A stretch of DNA of 42,702 bases. Source: an uncultured Clostridia bacterium (GTDB lineage: Bacteria; Bacillota; Clostridia; Christensenellales; Pumilibacteraceae). A program made the position numbers and the translations under genes. The notes under the pieces were generated by a model. The model had not been told where the DNA came from. It made no database searches and worked only from the letters and a program-made list of their open reading frames with translations. The stretch covers positions 1-42,702 of the forward strand of contig CAKQPR010000013.1 in NCBI GenBank assembly GCA_934270565.1. Reading direction: 5' to 3'. Each line of letters starts with the position of its first letter. Position 1 is the stretch's first letter. Below, piece after piece: positions 40,230-42,702 of this stretch.

Positions 40230-40769
40230 TTACGCGTTATATCCCGCTTCGTAAGCTTCTTTGAGCGCGGGCGAACCTGCTATTTCGCCTTTATCGGTAA
40301 CGCCTCCGCCGAAAATCACGCGCTTGAGCGAAACTCCGTCGAAGCACTCGATCCAGCCTTCCACGCCCTTTTTCGCGCTGTCCGTCGTGTTCGGCTCGTT
40401 CTCCGCCGCGGTCGCGAGCAGGTAAACCTCTTTGAATCTGTTTTCGCGCGGATAAAGCGGATTGAGCCTGTCGAGAAAAGTTTTCAGCTGCCCGCACATT
40501 TCGTAATAGTAAATCGGCGTGGCGAACACCAGAATATCCGCTTTTTGCACGCGGTTGCAGATGTCGTTCATCGAATCGTTGATAACGCACCTGTCGTGAT
40601 CCTGACAGTACAGACACCCCAGACAGAATTTCAAGTCGATGTCGCGTACGTTCACCTTCTCGACTACGTTACCCGCGGCTTCCGCACCGCGCCTGAATTC
40701 TTCCGCAAGCGCGTCCGAATTCCCGCCCTTTCTCGGCGACGACGAAACGATAAAAATTCTTTTAGCCAT
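40230..40769 (-). CDS. Flavodoxin-fold NAD(P)H-dependent FMN reductase, iron-sulfur-flavoprotein-like
   Basis: The 179-residue protein starts MAKRIFIVSSSPRKGGNSDALAEEF, the FMN phosphate-binding loop of the NADPH-dependent FMN reductase family. A Cys cluster CLGCLYCQDHDRC near residue 50 is typical of iron-sulfur flavoproteins and related clostridial oxidoreductases. ATPIYYYEMCGQLKTFLDRLNPL is the second FMN segment. ATG 40769 follows GGAGGG; the longer frame to 41087 is unsupported. It has its own promoter. Confidence 0.88.
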   Translation of the reverse strand: MAKRIFIVSSSPRKGGNSDALAEEFRRGAEAAGNVVEKVNVRDIDLKFCLGCLYCQDHDRCVINDSMNDICNRVQKADILVFATPIYYYEMCGQLKTFLDRLNPLYPRENRFKEVYLLATAAENEPNTTDSAKKGVEGWIECFDGVSLKRVIFGGGVTDKGEIAGSPALKEAYEAGYNA

Positions 40770-40800
40770 ACCTTTAACCCTCCTGTTCTGCGATACCATA

Positions 40801-40829
40801 ATTATAGCTTGTTTTTTAACGCTTGTCAA
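40801..40829 (-). promoter_or_regulatory. Promoter of the flavodoxin-like/alcohol dehydrogenase genes
   Basis: Minus strand TTGACA (40829-40824), 17-nt spacer, TATAAT (40806-40801). Confidence 0.85.
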
Positions 40830-40879
40830 ATCGCACGCGGAAATATATAAATTCCCTCGCACGCGACGGCTCGCCGCGC

Positions 40880-41833
40880 CTACCGCGCGAAACTCGCCTT
40901 TTCGCACAAACTCTCGATATATTCGCGTTCTACGAGCGTTTCCCGCCACGCTTTCGGAATCGCTTCGTAACCGTACATTGCCCCCGCAAGTCCGCCCGCA
41001 ATCGCCCCTACCGTGTCGGTATCGTGCCCGAAATTGACGGCTTTTAGCACGCACTCGGCGTAACTGTCGGTCGTCAGCAAGCACCACACAGCAGCCTCGA
41101 GACTGTCGATAACGTACCCCGAACTTTTAATCTTCTCTTCGGACAGCTTGGCAAAATCCTTGTCGAAAATCCGTCTGAATTTATATAATTCCCGCGCGTA
41201 ATCGGCGTTGTCTGCGCCTTTTCCGGTATAAAACGCCTCGGCTTCTCCTATGCCCCTTCGGATCGCGTCCTTGCTCGGATCGTCGAGGATTGCCCACATA
41301 ATAAACGCATAAACGCCGCACGCCATGCGCGACCTCGGGTGCGCGTGCGTGAGCGCCGAACCGATTTCGACGACCTTGATTTTTCTTTCTACTTCAACGT
41401 TCTTATCGTACATAAACGCGACGAACGGATGAATTCTCATCAGCGAACCGTTGCCGTTGCTGTAATCGGATCTGCCGCCACACTCTCTCCACGACTTACC
41501 GTCGATGTACGCGTGTATCGCCTCGTAACAACTGTTTCCGACGTCGAAAGCATATCCGTCGGGCGTAAAATCGCCATTATCCAGCCAGCGGACGAAATTG
41601 CCCATTATCCTGTCAATGTTGATTTTCTCTCCGTCCATCGCTTCAAGCGCGCACAAACTCATGCTCGTATCGTCCGACCACGTCCCCTTAGGCACACCGA
41701 ACGTCCCGAATTCCCGCATATCTACGACCGGATCGGCATCAAGCGCCTCTTTGGAAGAAAATTCGACCGGTACGCCGAGCGCGTCTCCCACCGCATGCCC
41801 CACCATTATCGCCTTCAACCGCTTTACGTCCAT
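40880..41833 (-). CDS. ADP-ribosylglycohydrolase-family protein
   Basis: The 317-residue protein has the DraG/ARH metal-binding signatures: GHAVGDALGVPVEF, GTWSDDTSMSLCALEA and GHDTDTVGAIAGGLAGAMYG near the C-terminus, the last with the two metal-binding Asp. It should cleave ADP-ribose from a protein, nucleic acid or small substrate. No ADP-ribosyltransferase or nitrogenase gene is nearby, so the substrate is unknown. ATG follows AGGAGG. It has its own promoter, and the gene downstream has another. Confidence 0.9.
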   Translation of the reverse strand: MDVKRLKAIMVGHAVGDALGVPVEFSSKEALDADPVVDMREFGTFGVPKGTWSDDTSMSLCALEAMDGEKINIDRIMGNFVRWLDNGDFTPDGYAFDVGNSCYEAIHAYIDGKSWRECGGRSDYSNGNGSLMRIHPFVAFMYDKNVEVERKIKVVEIGSALTHAHPRSRMACGVYAFIMWAILDDPSKDAIRRGIGEAEAFYTGKGADNADYARELYKFRRIFDKDFAKLSEEKIKSSGYVIDSLEAAVWCLLTTDSYAECVLKAVNFGHDTDTVGAIAGGLAGAMYGYEAIPKAWRETLVEREYIESLCEKASFAR

Positions 41834-41868
41834 AACCCCTCCTGTGCATTTTGAAAGATTGCTATAAC

Positions 41869-41896
41869 AGTATAAATATTACACGCCGTTTGTCAA
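41869..41896 (-). promoter_or_regulatory. Promoter of the ADP-ribosylglycohydrolase gene
   Basis: Minus strand TTGACA (41896-41891), 16-nt spacer, TATACT (41874-41869). Confidence 0.7.
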
Positions 41897-41919
41897 GCAT
41901 TTTTCAGCCGAATAAGGTC

Positions 41920-42702
41920 GAAATAGTTATAGCAGTAACATTATCGGGTGACTTCCGCAGGGGATTTCTCCGCTACGGCTACGCCTTCGGTCGAAATGAC
42001 ATTAAAAAGAGGCATCATTTAAGCCTTCCCCCCCCTCGGGGGAAGGTGGCACGAGTGGGAGCTTTAGCGACCCGAGTGACGAATGAGGGGAATACAACCT
42101 TATTCGGTAGGGCGGGGCGTTCCTCGCCCCGCCGCAGGGAGCCCCTGCGGACATGTCGGCGATGCCCGCACTTAAAAAAATAACATTATAAAACAAATCG
42201 AAACGGTATTTAGTCTCGTCATCTCGAGCGTAGTCGAGAGATCTCGCGGGAGCGAATACGAACGTATCGGAGCGGTATAACCCCAAAACTCGCCCGCGCG
42301 GGCTCCGCGCCGAGCGGGAGCGAATACGATCTTTGCGGAAAGGTACGCTTTAAATACTTGCCCGCAGGGGTTCCCTGTCGGCGGTCCGAGGGCGAACCGC
42401 CCTACCGTCGGCTGCGCCGACAAATAAGGTCGAAATAATTATAACAGTATCGTTAACGGCAAACTCCCGCAGGGGATTTCTCCACTACGTTCGGGTTTCA
42501 CCCTCACTTCGGTCGAAATGACGTTCATGCCCGAGCGGGCGAACGGCGAGCCACCCCCTACAAATCGGTCGAAGTGGCATTATAACCAAACGTACACATT
42601 GTCATTTCGAGCGAAGGCGAAGCCGTAGTCGAGAAATCCCCCACATCAGAAACGAACACATTCGTACACGAATACCGTTCAACTTTTTTCTTTCATTATG
42701 CG
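41920..42702. repeat. Composite intergenic repeat island R5 (runs to the window edge)
   Basis: It holds at least six mosaic modules. A GGTCGAAAT...CAGTAAC...GGGGATTTCTCCGC unit at 41927-42008 recurs at 42428-42522 and 30450-30535. A CTTCCCCC...GAATGAGGGG unit lies at 42025-42090. A GGTAGGGCGGGGC hairpin is at 42106-42135, and a TCATCTCGAGCG unit at 42219-42245. The 42345-42425 unit is shared with R2 and R3. The 42601-42642 unit is nearly identical to 9909-9950. No gene is supported. Confidence 0.78.

Noticed and set aside
9726..42702. CRISPR arrays among the repeats
   Set aside because: The repeated units are not regularly spaced, vary in order and orientation, and no cas gene is present.

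Overview
The window looks like a chromosomal stretch of an uncultured Bacillota, probably class Clostridia. The grounds are strong GGAGG ribosome-binding sites, TTGACA-17-TATAAT promoters, the cysE-cysS and glmU-prs gene pairs, a ZTP riboswitch on a purECF-type operon, a DUF4349 lipoprotein and standard stop-codon use. Most genes are GC-rich; two stretches (about 1-3550 and parts of 32-36.5 kb) are more AT-rich.

Layout. (1) 1-1930: remnant or end of a mobilizable element, with a pMV158-type oriT, a MobV relaxase and a small protein. Neither gene has a canonical start codon where one is expected. (2) 1935-3500: a lone, AT-rich P-loop ATPase. (3) 3651-3809: tRNA-Glu and tRNA-Met. (4) 4074-5777: a phosphoribosyltransferase and GT4 glycosyltransferase operon. 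(5) 5957-9694: MarR-type regulator, cysE, cysS, a HAD phosphatase and a GNAT acetyltransferase. (6) 10203-10412: a small HTH regulator. (7) 10565-22072: a nine-gene purine operon, purE-C-F-M-N-O-H-D-L, behind one promoter and a ZTP riboswitch. It carries an archaeal-type PurO IMP cyclohydrolase beside a PurH that has only the AICAR transformylase domain. (8) 22106-23167: a GH28-like gene remnant and a sugar-phosphate isomerase-like gene. (9) 23966-27748: an operon of a BaiCD/FadH-type flavoenzyme and both subunits of an aconitase-X dehydratase. (10) 27922-30025: an unusual GlmU-like gene with prs. (11) 30791-30866: tRNA-Thr. (12) 31115-36540: a tyrosine recombinase and two promoter-inversion switches, each in front of a surface-protein gene. 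(13) 36620-41833: housekeeping and accessory genes on the minus strand. Five islands of composite intergenic repeats lie at about 9.7-10.1, 23.2-23.6, 30.2-30.8, 34.1-34.6 and 41.9-42.7 kb.

The most interesting system is at 31.0-36.5 kb. The recombinase gene is followed by a 119-bp segment bounded by inverted 31-bp sites and holding a TTTACA-17-TACAAT promoter that points at a membrane-anchored surface protein (ON). About 2.5 kb on, a second pair of closely related inverted sites bounds a 117-bp segment whose matching promoter (TTTACT-17-TACAAT) points away from the next gene, a lipoprotein (OFF). The second cassette is a mirror image of the first. All four sites share a consensus, but the crossover core differs between the two loci. 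This suggests one recombinase that switches two surface proteins separately, without exchange between the loci.

The purine operon is a complete route from PRPP to IMP apart from purB (and purK, which a class I PurE would need); prs, elsewhere in the window, makes its substrate. The ZTP riboswitch senses the intermediate that builds up when 10-formyl-THF is short.
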